NCBI GenBank assembly: GCA_963817335.1
Contig: CAWFNX010000001.1
Span: 1,116,001-1,180,000, forward strand
Reading direction: 5' to 3'
Length of the DNA stretch: 64,000 nucleotides
Source: AV40 sp963817335
GTDB lineage: Bacteria > Verrucomicrobiota > Verrucomicrobiia > Chthoniobacterales > UBA10450
Both the position numbers and the translations under genes were made by a program. The stretch's first letter is position 1; every line of letters starts with the position of its first letter. The notes under the pieces were generated by a model, which was given only the letters and a program-made list of their open reading frames with translations, was not told where the DNA came from and ran no database searches. Shown piece by piece: positions 7,889 through 15,615 of the stretch.

Positions 7889-9012
7889 GTGAAATGAAAA
7901 AAGTCCCGTTATCGAAAGTTTTCGTAAACGACGAAGTGCGCGAGGCCGGTCTGCGGGCAATGAACTCCGGCTGGTATATCCTCGCCAAGGAATGCGAAGC
8001 GTTTGAAGCCGAGCTGGCGGCTTACGTTGGAACCAAAGAAGCCGTGCTCTGTTCGTCCTGGACGACGGGCGCGCTGATGCTGCATCACGCAATGGGGGTT
8101 TGTCCGGGTGATGAGATCCTTGTTCCGTCGCACACCGCATTTCCGTCAATCGAGCCAATGGTTCAGCGTGGCGCGAAGCCAGTGTTTGTCGACATCGATG
8201 AGACTTACTGCATCGATGTCGATCAACTGGAATCGTCGATGACAGAGCGAACGGTGGGAATTCTTCCGGTCCATCTCTACGGGCATCCGGCGAATATGGA
8301 TGGAATTTTCCTGGCGGCCAAAAAGCACGGGCTTTGGGTGGTGGAAGATTGCGCCCAGGCGTTCGGAGCGCAGTATCGCGGCAAAACCGTTGGATCGATC
8401 GCTGTCGCGGGGGCGTTTTCATTTTTTCCGTCGAAAAATCTCACGGTCATGGGCGATGGCGGCTGCATTACCACAAACGATTCGGCGCTGGCGAAAAAGC
8501 TCCGGATGCTGCGGGATCACGGCCGCAGTTCGAAATACGTTCACGAATTCGTCGGCTACAATTTTCGGTTCAACGAGCTTCAGGCCGCCATCGGCCGGGT
8601 CGAGTTGCGCAACATCGACAAGTTGAACGACCACCGCCGGGAGATTGCGACCCGTTACACTGAGCGATTGGACGGCGTGGTGAGAATTCCCCCGGAACGG
8701 CCGTGGGCGCGGCATGTTTACCACATGTATGTCATCGCCACTCAGCAACGCGATCAACTGGCAGAGTTTTTGAAGAGCAAAGGTATCGGCACCGGTATGC
8801 ATTATCCGATCGCGAACCATCAACAGCCGGCAATGAGAAGACTCTATTCCGATTTGCCGCGCCTGCCGAAAACGGAAGAAACTGTGACTCAAATCCTGTC
8901 GCTTCCAATTTATGGCGACCTTCCGTTGGAAGATGTCGATTACGTTTGCGACGCGGTCCTGGAATTCTTTGGGAAATTCGCCACGGCGAATCCGTCCGAA
9001 GGCGGAAAATGA
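7885..9012 (+). CDS. DegT/DnrJ/EryC1 family sugar aminotransferase
   Basis: The ATG at 7885 overlaps the stop of the previous gene as ATGA and gives 375 residues. PLP enzyme of the DegT fold: WVVEDCAQAFGAQYRG contains the cofactor-contacting Asp, and the Schiff-base Lys is in FFPSKNLTVMGDGG. The family transfers an amino group, usually from glutamate, to a keto-sugar nucleotide. Together with the Gfo/Idh gene before it and the polyprenyl-type GT2 after it, it would make an amino sugar that is loaded on a lipid carrier. The product is full length. Confidence 0.93.
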   Translation: MSEMKKVPLSKVFVNDEVREAGLRAMNSGWYILAKECEAFEAELAAYVGTKEAVLCSSWTTGALMLHHAMGVCPGDEILVPSHTAFPSIEPMVQRGAKPVFVDIDETYCIDVDQLESSMTERTVGILPVHLYGHPANMDGIFLAAKKHGLWVVEDCAQAFGAQYRGKTVGSIAVAGAFSFFPSKNLTVMGDGGCITTNDSALAKKLRMLRDHGRSSKYVHEFVGYNFRFNELQAAIGRVELRNIDKLNDHRREIATRYTERLDGVVRIPPERPWARHVYHMYVIATQQRDQLAEFLKSKGIGTGMHYPIANHQQPAMRRLYSDLPRLPKTEETVTQILSLPIYGDLPLEDVDYVCDAVLEFFGKFATANPSEGGK

Positions 9013-9743
9013 CGACGCCGGAGTTGAGCGTCGTGATTCCCTGTCACAACGAAGCGGAAAATTTGCGCCCGCTCCTGGCCGCGATCCACGCTGCGGTTGA
9101 TCCTGCGGGAATGGATTACGAAGTCGTGATCACGGATGATTGCAGCACGGATGATTCCTGGCGGATTTTGCAGGAAATCGCGGCGAGCGATTCCCGTCTG
9201 CGCGCGCAACGTTTCAAGTTCAATTGTGGTGAATCGGCCGCGAGCTGGGCCGGAATGCAGGCCGCGCGCGGTCGCTACATCGCCACGCTCGACGCCGATC
9301 TGCAAAACGATCCGAAGGATTTGCCGGCGATGATGAAAGCCGTTCGTGATTTTGACTGCGTGTGCGGCACCCGGGTCGAGTCTCGCGGAGAAGGGGACGG
9401 TTGGGTCCGAATCGCATCGTCGCGGATCGCGAACTGGGTGCGGAACAAGTTATCGGGCGAAAATATTTCGGACGCCGGCTGCACCTATCGTGTGTTCAAG
9501 CGTGAATGCATTTCCCGGGTGAAGTTTTTCAACGGCGCCCACCGTTTCCTTCCGACGTTGATCAAGCTGGAAGGTTTCTCCGTGACGGAAGTGCCGGTTT
9601 CTAACAACCCACGCCATGCCGGGAAAAGTCATTACGGTGTTTGGAACCGATTGTTTAAATCCTTTCGCGACTTGCTTGCCGTCCGCTGGATGAAATCGAG
9701 AAGATTGCGTTACGAAATTGGTGAATCCCTCAACTGCCTATGA
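9009..9743 (+). CDS. Family 2 glycosyltransferase (DPM1/ArnC-like)
   Basis: The frame opens far upstream, but the ATGA overlap at 9009 with the aminotransferase stop fixes a 244-residue protein. A GT-A fold is evident: LSVVIPCHNEAENL at the N-terminus, ITDDCSTDDSW, and the metal-binding LDADLQNDP (DxD). It resembles dolichol/undecaprenyl-phosphate sugar transferases, which attach a sugar to a polyprenyl phosphate at the inner face of the membrane, but it lacks the two C-terminal membrane segments of ArnC. The downstream LAB_N membrane protein, overlapping by 4 nt, may supply the membrane part. Confidence 0.9.
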   Translation: MTTPELSVVIPCHNEAENLRPLLAAIHAAVDPAGMDYEVVITDDCSTDDSWRILQEIAASDSRLRAQRFKFNCGESAASWAGMQAARGRYIATLDADLQNDPKDLPAMMKAVRDFDCVCGTRVESRGEGDGWVRIASSRIANWVRNKLSGENISDAGCTYRVFKRECISRVKFFNGAHRFLPTLIKLEGFSVTEVPVSNNPRHAGKSHYGVWNRLFKSFRDLLAVRWMKSRRLRYEIGESLNCL

Positions 9744-10102
9744 ACTCATTCTTTATCGCCGCAACGTGGGTCGGCCAGGAACATCGCGTCCTTGGGCTGG
9801 ACTGGAATTATCTTGTAATTATCGGCCTGATCGGGAACGCGACCTTTTCGATGCGGTTTCTCATGCAATGGTACGCATCGGAGAAGCAGGGCGAGAGTGT
9901 GATTCCAGTGTCGTTTTGGTACTGGAGCATCGGCGGCAGCATCATCATGTGTCTGTATTTTATCTTCCGGCGCGATCCGGTCGGTATCCTGGCCTATCTG
10001 CCAAACTCGATCATTTACATCCGGAACCTGATGTTGATTCGGAAGCGAAAGCTCGCTTACACGGCAGCGACTCCGTCACAACATCCGCGTGAAGACGAAT
10101 AG
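9740..10102 (+). CDS. LAB_N domain membrane protein (lipid A biosynthesis N-terminal domain)
   Basis: 120 residues with three predicted membrane segments. The sequence around NATFSMRFLMQWYASEKQGES, PVSFWYWSIGGS and YLPNSIIYIRNLML is the LAB_N domain, also found at the N-terminus of some lipid A disaccharide synthases. As a free-standing protein it typically lies next to a DPM1-like GT2, as here, and probably acts with it in handling a polyprenyl-linked sugar. The start overlaps the GT2 stop as ATGA. Confidence 0.88.
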   Translation: MNSFFIAATWVGQEHRVLGLDWNYLVIIGLIGNATFSMRFLMQWYASEKQGESVIPVSFWYWSIGGSIIMCLYFIFRRDPVGILAYLPNSIIYIRNLMLIRKRKLAYTAATPSQHPREDE

Positions 10103-10108
10103 CCGTCC

Positions 10109-10696
10109 ATGACGAAAACAGATCCGCGGATTGACGCATATATTAAGAGGGCCCAGCCGTTTGCGCGGCCGATCTTGCAGTATCTGCGCAAAATCGTGCA
10201 CTCCGGCTGCCCGCAGTGCGAAGAGTTGATCAAATGGCGGATGCCGTTCTTTGACTACAAGGGTGCGGTTTGCTTTATGGCTGCGTTCAAAGAGCACGCC
10301 ACGTTCGGATTTTGGAAAGGTAAATTGCTCTTCGGCAACGAAGACAAAGGCGCGATGGGCCATTTCGGCCGGCTCACATCGATCGACGATTTACCTGGCG
10401 AGAAACAATTGATCGGTTTGGTGCGAAAGGCTGCGGAACTGAACGAGCGCGGGGTCAAGAAGAAGCGTCCGAAGACAAGCCCGAATCGAAACATTGCAGT
10501 GCCGCCTGATCTCCGATCGGCCCTGGCGAAGAATTCGAAAGCGCGAAAGACGTTCGAAGGTTTCAGTTACAGCCACAAAAAGGAATACGTTCAATGGATC
10601 AGCGACGCGAAGCGTGAAGAAACGAGAGAGAAGCGTTTGAAGACTACGATCAAGTGGCTTGCGGAAGGTAAACCGCAAAACTGGCGCTACATGTAG
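10109..10696 (+). CDS. YdeI/OmdA-like protein (DUF1801 plus OmdA domain)
   Basis: 195 residues. The first half is DUF1801-like (RPILQYLRKIVHSGCPQCEELIKWRMPFFDY, then a Trp-Lys-Gly turn FGFWKG). The second half has the bacteriocin-protection YdeI/OmpD-associated signature: PPDLRSALAKNSKARKTFEGFSYSHKKEYVQWI and a basic end. E. coli YdeI is linked to polymyxin and bacteriocin protection, but the biochemical role is unknown. The gene starts 6 bp after the LAB_N gene and is probably read through from that operon. Confidence 0.85.
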   Translation: MTKTDPRIDAYIKRAQPFARPILQYLRKIVHSGCPQCEELIKWRMPFFDYKGAVCFMAAFKEHATFGFWKGKLLFGNEDKGAMGHFGRLTSIDDLPGEKQLIGLVRKAAELNERGVKKKRPKTSPNRNIAVPPDLRSALAKNSKARKTFEGFSYSHKKEYVQWISDAKREETREKRLKTTIKWLAEGKPQNWRYM

Positions 10697-10704
10697 CGCG
10701 CTCT

Positions 10705-10813
10705 GTCATCCCGAGCGCAAGCGAGGGACCTCGCAATCGAAGCGTGAATCACGCAAGGCAGTCTGTGTGATCAATGAAACCTATGAGGGGTTTCTCACTC
10801 CGTTCGGAATGAC
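10705..10813 (+). repeat. 109-bp dispersed inverted repeat (GTCATCCCGAGCG...CGTTCGGAATGAC)
   Basis: The ends are near-perfect inverted copies: GTCATCCCGAGCG at 10705-10717 and CGTTCGGAATGAC at 10801-10813. A related right end (CTTCGCTCGGAATGAC) occurs at 60730-60745 in front of punA. The element fills the space between two convergent genes and covers the last codons and stop of the rluA-type gene. Confidence 0.6.
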
Positions 10814-11634
10814 TGCGTTGAAACAAATTGCTCAAGATCGGTTGGAAGGTCAGCCGTCCATTCATGTTCGTTCTCGATCTGGAGTTTGGCCGAATGCAGC
10901 GCGTGACGTGGTAGAAGTAATTTTTGTTGAAGACTCGATGTCCAACCGGTCTCGATAAACTCCAGATAGAGCTTTTCGTCCGGGCCATAAATTTTGTCGC
11001 CGACAATCGGATGTCTGAGCGAAGCGAGGTGAACACGAATCTGGTGCGTGCGCCCCGTTCTCGGAATTGCTCGAACCAGACTGAACTTGCCCTCACCTGC
11101 CGCTTGGCGGCTTCCTCTCCCTGAGGGAGAGGAGTGAGGTGAGGGTTCTGCTGGCTTCGACTCACGGGTTGTCGCTCTGGTAAACCGCTGCTCAATCTGA
11201 AATTGGGTGACCGCCTCCGCGCCCTTCGGATGGATCGTTTGCTTCAGCCAGATCGCGGAGCGCTGATGCTTCCCCTGTCGATCCAGCGGCGCATCGACAA
11301 TTGTCGTCTCCCATTCAGGCCAGCCCCAGACAATGGCGAGATATTCTTTGTGAACGCGTTGTTGTTGCATCAGTAAACCGAATCTTCGAGCGGCCGAGGC
11401 CGTTTTGGCGACAAGCACGAGCCCGCTGGTTTCGCGGTCCAACCGGTTGACGATCGACACCTGCCCGCCGTTTGCGATTTCAAAGGCCAGCAATTCGCGC
11501 AGTTGTTTCCATAACGTGGGCCGTTGGTCCGGTTTGGTCGGATGAGTGAGGAGAAACGCGGGCTTGTCGACAACGATGTAATCATCGGACTCATCGATGA
11601 TTTTGAAATGGATCGATCTTAGCGAAGAGTGCAT
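10795..11634 (-). CDS. RluA-family 23S rRNA/tRNA pseudouridine synthase
   Basis: The frame opens with a TTG inside a repeat (11667); the ATG at 11634 gives 279 residues. The catalytic motif is VNRLDRETSGLVLVAK, with the Asp of RLD as nucleophile, and TGRTHQIRVHLASLRHPIVGD is the conserved C-terminal motif. It isomerises specific uridines in rRNA or tRNA. No S4 domain is present. Between the two conserved blocks there is a Pro/Ser/Gly/Arg-rich stretch of about 28 residues encoded by an inverted repeat (11090-11145), which looks like an in-frame repeat insertion. The C-terminal end is also encoded by a repeat. Confidence 0.87.
   Translation of the reverse strand: MHSSLRSIHFKIIDESDDYIVVDKPAFLLTHPTKPDQRPTLWKQLRELLAFEIANGGQVSIVNRLDRETSGLVLVAKTASAARRFGLLMQQQRVHKEYLAIVWGWPEWETTIVDAPLDRQGKHQRSAIWLKQTIHPKGAEAVTQFQIEQRFTRATTRESKPAEPSPHSSPSGRGSRQAAGEGKFSLVRAIPRTGRTHQIRVHLASLRHPIVGDKIYGPDEKLYLEFIETGWTSSLQQKLLLPRHALHSAKLQIENEHEWTADLPTDLEQFVSTQSFRTE
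11090..11145 (+). repeat. Palindromic repeat inside the pseudouridine synthase gene
   Basis: Outer arms CCCTCACCT (11090) and AGGTGAGGG (11137-11145) enclose CCTCTCCCTGAGGGAGAGG and a small GCCGCTTGGCGGC hairpin. The TTCCTCTCCCTGAGGGAGAGG core recurs in the spacer at 14540-14576. The reading frame of the host gene stays open through it. Confidence 0.75.
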
Positions 11635-11664
11635 TTCGCCTGTGATGGCAACAAATCGTGATGA

Positions 11665-11807
11665 CAATAGCCCAGTGTTTTAACGCTGGGAAAATTGGAT
11701 TTGAAAAGAGATAGTCCCGCTAGGGACGGAAGAGGGTTTCTTTCGTCCCTAGCGGGACTTGATCGTGGGGTGATATCTTATCCCAGCGCTCAAGTCCTGG
11801 GCTATTG
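11665..11807 (+). repeat. 143-bp composite inverted repeat upstream of accB
   Basis: Outer arms CAATAGCCCAG (11665) and CTGGGCTATTG (to 11807) enclose an inner perfect inverted repeat, AGTCCCGCTAGGGACG at 11713-11728 with CGTCCCTAGCGGGACT at 11744-11759. It fills the divergent spacer between the pseudouridine synthase gene and accB. It keeps the accB frame open upstream but is unlikely to be translated. Confidence 0.75.
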
Positions 11808-11889
11808 CCGGGCTTTCGGGCATGGACTTGACCTGCCCGGGAAAACCGCTTTACCTAACCCCCTTACCTCGAAAGCCGGAGCTACGCCC

Positions 11890-12333
11890 TTGGACCTTAA
11901 AGACCTTAAAGACATCAAAGCCATCATCGATTTGATGAAGGAGAACGACTTGTCTACCTTCGAGATGGAGAAGGACGGCTTTCGTCTGAAGATGCAGAAG
12001 GGCCTGGGCGATCAACCGATCGTCGTCTCGGCGGCGCCCGCCGTTGGCAATGGTCCAGCGGCTGCCGCGCCGCCAGCTCCTGCGGCCGAAGGGTCGAATC
12101 TCAAAGATATTACGTCGCCGATGGTCGGCACTTTTTATAGGGCATCGTCGCCGGAGGCGGCGGCGTTTGTCGATGTTGGAACAAAAGTGAACGAAGACAC
12201 CGTGGTTTGCATTATCGAAGCGATGAAAGTGATGAACGAAATCAAGGCGGAAACGAGCGGGGTGATCACCGAAGTCGTGGCCGAGAACAGCAAACCGGTC
12301 CAATTCGGCCAGGTTCTCTTTAAAGTTCGTTAG
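11890..12333 (+). CDS. accB: Biotin carboxyl carrier protein of acetyl-CoA carboxylase
   Basis: The frame is open from 11695, but that part is repeat sequence. Homologues begin at the helix LKDIKAIIDLMKENDLSTFEME, so I choose the TTG at 11890, giving 147 residues; no ATG is available. An Ala/Pro-rich linker (about residues 45-75) leads to the biotinyl domain, with EAMKVMNEI carrying the biotinylated Lys. It carries CO2 between the carboxylase (accC, 80 bp downstream) and the transcarboxylase in the first step of fatty acid synthesis. The accA/accD subunits are not in this window. Confidence 0.93.
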   Translation: MDLKDLKDIKAIIDLMKENDLSTFEMEKDGFRLKMQKGLGDQPIVVSAAPAVGNGPAAAAPPAPAAEGSNLKDITSPMVGTFYRASSPEAAAFVDVGTKVNEDTVVCIIEAMKVMNEIKAETSGVITEVVAENSKPVQFGQVLFKVR

Positions 12334-12412
12334 TTGAGAGTTGATAGTTGATAGATTTCAAACTCAACGCTCGCGTTAGTCAGCTATCAACTATCAACCA
12401 AAAACTCTCAAC
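12333..12412 (+). repeat. 80-bp inverted repeat between accB and accC
   Basis: GTTGAGAGTTGATAGTTGATAG at the left pairs with CTATCAACTATCAACC...CTCTCAAC at the right, so the intercistronic RNA can fold into a long hairpin. It starts in the accB stop codon and ends 2 bp before the accC ATG. It could attenuate or stabilise the transcript, or simply be a mobile palindrome. Confidence 0.7.
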
Positions 12413-12414
12413 CA

Positions 12415-13800
12415 ATGTTTGAGAAAGTCCTGATTGCCAATCGCGGTGAAATTGCCCTGCGCATTATCCGCGCGTGCAAAGAGCTCGGCGTTCGCACCCT
12501 GGCTGTTTATTCCGATGCCGATGTAGATTCGTTGCACGTTCAACTGGCTGACGAAGCGATCTGCATTGGCGCGGCGCCGAGCTCGGAAAGTTACTTGAAA
12601 GTCGAGCGGATCATGAGCGCGGCGGAAATCGGCGACGTCGACGCGATTCATCCCGGCTACGGATTTCTGGCCGAGAACGCGCACTTTGCCGAAGTGGCCG
12701 AGAGTTGCAAAATCAAATTCATCGGGCCGCCCTCGCACGTGATCCAAAGAATGGGCGACAAAGACGTGGCCCGCGCCTGTGCGCGCAATGCCGGAGTGCC
12801 AATAACTCCGGGCAGCGACGGCGTTGTGGCCGACGATAAGGAAGCCGCGAAGATCGCGAAAAAAATTGGTTATCCGGTGATGATTAAAGCTGTTGCTGGC
12901 GGCGGCGGACGCGGAATGCGCGCTGCGCATAACGAATCAAGTTTGATCACAGGATTTCACAGCGCCCGAATGGAAGCCGAAAAAGCGTTCGGGAATCCCA
13001 ACGTTTACCTAGAGAAGCTGATCGTGAATCCGCACCATATCGAGTTCCAAATCCTTGGTGACAGCCACGGCCACTTGATTCATCTCGGCGAGCGCGATTG
13101 TTCGATTCAACGCCGGAACCAAAAGGTAATTGAGGAGTGTCCCTCGCCATTTATGAACCCGTCCCTGCGCAAGAAAATGGGCAACGCGGCGGTGAAATTG
13201 GCCAAAGCCATTGGGTACGAGAATGCCGGCACGATCGAGTTTCTGGTCGATGACGACCGGAAGTTCTATTTCATGGAAATGAACACGCGCATCCAGGTTG
13301 AGCACACCATTACCGAGGAGGCCTACGGATGCGATCTGGTGAAGGAGCAAATCCGGATCGCGGCGGGGGAACCGCTGTCGAAGCACATCGCGCGTGCCGA
13401 ACCGCGTCTACACGCGATCCAATGCCGCATCAACGCCGAAGACCCGGCTATGAATTTCCAACCCTCGCCCGGGCGGATTAAATTTTATTACGCGCCAGGC
13501 GGCCGTGGCGTCCGCATCGACTCGCATGCCTATACCGGTTACACCGTACCGTCCTACTACGACTCGCTGATCTCGAAAATCATCACCGCAGGCGCGACTC
13601 GCGATTCGGCGATCAATAGAATGCGGCGTGCCTTGGACGAATATTACGTGACCGGAATTAAGACGACGGTGCCGTTCCACGCCGCAATCATGCGGAGCGG
13701 CGAATTCCGTGACGGCAAATATGACACCGGCTTTGTCGAGCGAATGATGAAGTCGGAAAAATTCCAATTAGTTCCGCCTTCTTCGAAGCTCCACGAATAA
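12415..13800 (+). CDS. accC: Biotin carboxylase subunit of acetyl-CoA carboxylase
   Basis: 461 residues, standard for AccC. N-terminal biotin carboxylase domain starts MFEKVLIANRGEIALRIIRACKELG. The ATP-grasp core has the Gly-rich loop KAVAGGGGRGMR, the HIEFQILGD strand, and FYFMEMNTRIQVEHTITE with metal-binding Glu/Asn and catalytic Arg. It uses ATP and bicarbonate to carboxylate biotin on AccB, encoded just upstream. The ATG follows the accB/accC inverted repeat. The product is complete. Confidence 0.97.
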   Translation: MFEKVLIANRGEIALRIIRACKELGVRTLAVYSDADVDSLHVQLADEAICIGAAPSSESYLKVERIMSAAEIGDVDAIHPGYGFLAENAHFAEVAESCKIKFIGPPSHVIQRMGDKDVARACARNAGVPITPGSDGVVADDKEAAKIAKKIGYPVMIKAVAGGGGRGMRAAHNESSLITGFHSARMEAEKAFGNPNVYLEKLIVNPHHIEFQILGDSHGHLIHLGERDCSIQRRNQKVIEECPSPFMNPSLRKKMGNAAVKLAKAIGYENAGTIEFLVDDDRKFYFMEMNTRIQVEHTITEEAYGCDLVKEQIRIAAGEPLSKHIARAEPRLHAIQCRINAEDPAMNFQPSPGRIKFYYAPGGRGVRIDSHAYTGYTVPSYYDSLISKIITAGATRDSAINRMRRALDEYYVTGIKTTVPFHAAIMRSGEFRDGKYDTGFVERMMKSEKFQLVPPSSKLHE

Positions 13801-13840
13801 TCGCAGCCGCGGGGCAAAAGCAGATTCGTCCCGACAAAGC

Positions 13841-14494
13841 GTGCCGGCTACAATTAAACGAGTGAGAAATCTAACTGATTGCCGACTCTACGGGATCTTG
13901 GATCTCAATTACGTTGCGCAGGCCGACATCGAACGCGTTGCCACCGCCATGATCGAAGGAGATGTCGATATAATCCAACTGCGCGCCAAAGAATGTTCGC
14001 TGGCGGAAATTGTCGATCACGCCGGACGACTGCACAAACTCACGGCGGCAGCTACGATTCCGCTCATCGTCAACGATTACGCTGGGGTGGCTGCGCAAAT
14101 TCCGATCGAAGGCGTTCACGTTGGGCAAGAAGACGATTCGATTGCGATCGCCCGCGAGAAAGCCGGCCGCAAAGTTATCGTCGGGAGATCAACGCACAGT
14201 CTCGAACAGGCGAACGCAGCGCTGCGGGAAGGTGCCGATTACATTGGATTTGGGCCAATCTTCGCCACGCCGACCAAGCCCGATTACGCGCCGATTGGAA
14301 TGGAGAACATTAAACGCGTTCACGCCGAAGTTACGGTGCCGATCTTTTGCATCGGCGGGATCAAGATCGATAATCTCGGTGAAGTGATGGCGGCGGGCGC
14401 GAAACGAGTGGCGATTGTTTCGGGTTTGCTCAAAGCGCCGGATATCGTCAAATACGCGCACGCATGTAAAAATCTCCTGGAACCTGAAACGTGA
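13841..14494 (+). CDS. thiE: Thiamine phosphate synthase
   Basis: 217 residues from a GTG at 13841; a GTG at 13862 is an equally possible start. The TMP synthase/TenI barrel motifs are present in order: IIQLRAKECS, PLIVNDYAGVA, GVHVGQEDDS, IVGRSTHSLEQ, YIGFGPIFATPTKP, IFCIGGI and RVAIVSGL. The enzyme joins the hydroxymethylpyrimidine diphosphate and thiazole phosphate halves of thiamine. No TPP riboswitch is visible in the 40-bp gap after accC, so expression probably follows accBC. Confidence 0.93.
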   Translation: MPATIKRVRNLTDCRLYGILDLNYVAQADIERVATAMIEGDVDIIQLRAKECSLAEIVDHAGRLHKLTAAATIPLIVNDYAGVAAQIPIEGVHVGQEDDSIAIAREKAGRKVIVGRSTHSLEQANAALREGADYIGFGPIFATPTKPDYAPIGMENIKRVHAEVTVPIFCIGGIKIDNLGEVMAAGAKRVAIVSGLLKAPDIVKYAHACKNLLEPET

Positions 14495-14539
14495 ACCTTT
14501 ATTGCGGATTCGTTTGCCCTGACCTGGCGTTAAAAGCGC

Positions 14540-14576
14540 CTTCCTCTCCCTGAGGGAGAGGGTAGGGTGAGGGTTC
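14540..14576 (+). repeat. Palindromic spacer repeat (CCTCTCCCTGAGGGAGAGG family)
   Basis: Contains TTCCTCTCCCTGAGGGAGAGG followed by GTAGGGTGAGGG, matching the palindrome inserted in the pseudouridine synthase gene at 11090-11145. Here it lies in the spacer between thiE and the PfkB gene, where it could act as a hairpin. Confidence 0.65.
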
Positions 14577-14588
14577 TGTCCGATCTTT

Positions 14589-15506
14589 ATGTCGGTTTTA
14601 ATTGTTGGCTCGATCGCGCTCGACACCGTTAAAACTCCGGTGGAAGAGCACGGCGATTTGTTAGGCGGCTCGGCGTCGTACGCGGCTGCGGCCGCGAGCT
14701 ACTTTTCCCCGGTCCGCCTGGTCGGCATTGTTGGCAGCGATTTCCCGCAAAGTGAATTCGATTTTTGGAAATCGAGAAAAATCGACGCCGAAGGTGTGCA
14801 ACGCGTCGATGGCAAAACGTTTCGCTGGTCCGGCGAATACGCGTGGGACATGAACACGCGCGAAACTCGGTCAACTGAGCTAAACGTTTTCGAACAGTTC
14901 GAGCCGAAACTGCCGGAATCCTACCGGCAAACAGACTTCGCTTTGCTGGCCAATATTGCGCCCGCGTTGCAGTCGCACGTCCTCCAACAAATGAGAAAGC
15001 CGCGGTTTGTCGTGGCCGATACAATGAATCTCTGGATCGAAACGACCCGAAAAGATCTCGATGCGTTGCTGCCGAACGTTGATCTTTTGATTCTAAATGA
15101 CAGCGAAGCGCGCGAAATGACAAAGGAAACGAGCCTGATCAAGGCCGGCCGCGGGATCCGAAACATGGGGCCGCGCTATGTTGCGATCAAGAAAGGCGAG
15201 CACGGCGCGCTGCTTTTCGGAGACGATGAATTCTTCAGTTGTGGCGCGTATCCGTTGGAAGACATTCACGATCCGACCGGAGCAGGGGACACCTTCGCGG
15301 GCGGCATGGCCGGTTACCTGGCGGGGACGATCGGCGGCAAAGTGACATTTACCGATCTGCGCAAAGCCATGATTTACGGGAGCGTGCTGGCGAGTTTTTG
15401 TGTGGAAGCGTTTAGCTTGGAAAAATTGCGCAAGCTCACGATGGAACAAATCAACGAACGTTACGAAGCATTCAAGATGATGAGCCAGTTCGAAGTGCCG
15501 GATTAG
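14589..15506 (+). CDS. PfkB family sugar/nucleoside kinase
   Basis: 305 residues. A ribokinase-fold protein: N-terminal MSVLIVGSIALDTVKTP, a Gly-rich substrate loop LLGGSASYAAAAASYF, and the C-terminal signature DPTGAGDTFAGGMAGYL with the catalytic Asp. The family phosphorylates ribose, fructose, adenosine and related substrates; nothing in the sequence tells which here. It is the last gene of the accB-accC-thiE group, separated from thiE by a palindromic spacer. Confidence 0.88.
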   Translation: MSVLIVGSIALDTVKTPVEEHGDLLGGSASYAAAAASYFSPVRLVGIVGSDFPQSEFDFWKSRKIDAEGVQRVDGKTFRWSGEYAWDMNTRETRSTELNVFEQFEPKLPESYRQTDFALLANIAPALQSHVLQQMRKPRFVVADTMNLWIETTRKDLDALLPNVDLLILNDSEAREMTKETSLIKAGRGIRNMGPRYVAIKKGEHGALLFGDDEFFSCGAYPLEDIHDPTGAGDTFAGGMAGYLAGTIGGKVTFTDLRKAMIYGSVLASFCVEAFSLEKLRKLTMEQINERYEAFKMMSQFEVPD

Positions 15507-15615
15507 TTGGTTCGAGCGAGGACTTGCAGATCGGCTTTGATCTTGCCTTTGGGTTTTCGCAAACGTTAAATCTTAGTAGCGTTGCTGGAGATCGGGGTTT
15601 GGAAAAAGTAAAACT

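Noticed and set aside
11695..11889. N-terminal extension of the accB frame
   Set aside because: The DNA is an inverted repeat and the translation has no similarity to AccB.
13801..13862. TPP riboswitch ahead of thiE
   Set aside because: The gap after accC is only about 40 bp and has no thi-box features.
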